DNA of 14,157 bases from CAYTRP01 sp964625145 (lineage in GTDB: Bacteria; Sumerlaeota; Sumerlaeia; SLMS01; JAHLLQ01). Position numbers and translations under genes: made by a program. Location of the stretch: the NCBI GenBank assembly GCA_964625145.1, contig CAZVAQ010000088.1, forward strand, positions 1 through 14,157, in the 5' to 3' direction. Positions 14,070 through 14,157 of the stretch are shown here, piece after piece (the stretch's first letter is position 1; the number at the start of each line of letters is the position of its first letter). Under the pieces are notes generated by a model. That model was not told the DNA's origin. It was given only the letters and a program-made list of their open reading frames with translations, and did not search any database.

Positions 14070-14156
14070 TCACTCCTCAGCAACGCCCACATAAAACACC
14101 TGATGCTCGTCCAGGTCGCGCCAGGAACCGGTGCCAAAATCCACACCCAGCGCCAC
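14070..14156 (-). CDS. 3' end of an unrecognised gene, cut by the window edge
   Basis: The minus strand reads the last 28 codons of a gene: it opens VALGVDFGTGSWRDL, ends VGVAEE and stops with TGA at 14070-14072. The product is not recognised. The codon choice is consistent with the other genes here, and the frame stays open to the edge. Placed next to a long repeat array and convergent with the ATPase gene, it is probably real but cannot be identified from this tail. Confidence 0.55.
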   Translation of the reverse strand: MALGVDFGTGSWRDLDEHQVFYVGVAEE

Positions 14157-14157
14157 C

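Overview
The window is a high-GC stretch of bacterial chromosome carrying ten genes or gene fragments. The organism looks diderm: exported proteins have Sec or lipoprotein signals, there is a GH20 glycosidase with a signal peptide, and the RNase E/G is large and carries long extensions. The mix of a GH20 enzyme, secreted propeller-repeat proteins, a bacilliredoxin and dense intergenic heptamer repeats suggests an uncultured lineage near Planctomycetota, Verrucomicrobiota or Sumerlaeota. That placement is a weak inference, because no rRNA or other decisive marker is present.

Layout, left to right. (1) 121-2666 (+): two tandem paralogues encoding exported proteins, each with a short helical stalk and seven ~45-residue repeats, read here as seven-bladed beta-propellers. 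(2) 3075-5993 (+): an RNase E/G family endoribonuclease with intact catalytic and zinc-link motifs and a histone H1-like Lys/Ala-rich tail, followed by a good intrinsic terminator. (3) 6169-8139 (+): an exported GH20 beta-N-acetylhexosaminidase-type enzyme. (4) 8351-8767 (+): a BrxA/BrxB-family bacilliredoxin with a strong terminator. (5) 9585-8971 (-): a two-gene unit of a 68-residue unknown protein and a stand-alone CheY-like receiver. (6) 11390-9711 (-): an oligopeptide-type solute-binding lipoprotein. (7) Divergent from it, 11577-13923 (+): an amino-acid ABC importer made of a substrate-binding-protein/permease fusion and its ATPase. (8) 14156-14070 (-): the last 28 codons of an unrecognised gene.

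Most genes are ordinary housekeeping, transport or secreted functions. The unusual layer lies between them. Many intergenic gaps carry short arrays with an exact 7-nt period, in two families: family A (unit like CGGAACC or CGGAACT) and family B (unit like TTCATCC, TTCACTC or TTTAGCC). Several arrays begin at or inside a stop codon, and two oppositely oriented family B arrays form an 18-bp perfect inverted repeat inside the ABC transporter operon. Read on the + strand, most family B arrays are G-poor and pyrimidine-rich, as Rho loading sites would be. This repeat system is the best candidate here for something undescribed. The second is the SBP-permease fusion, whose two halves have sharply different leucine codon use.
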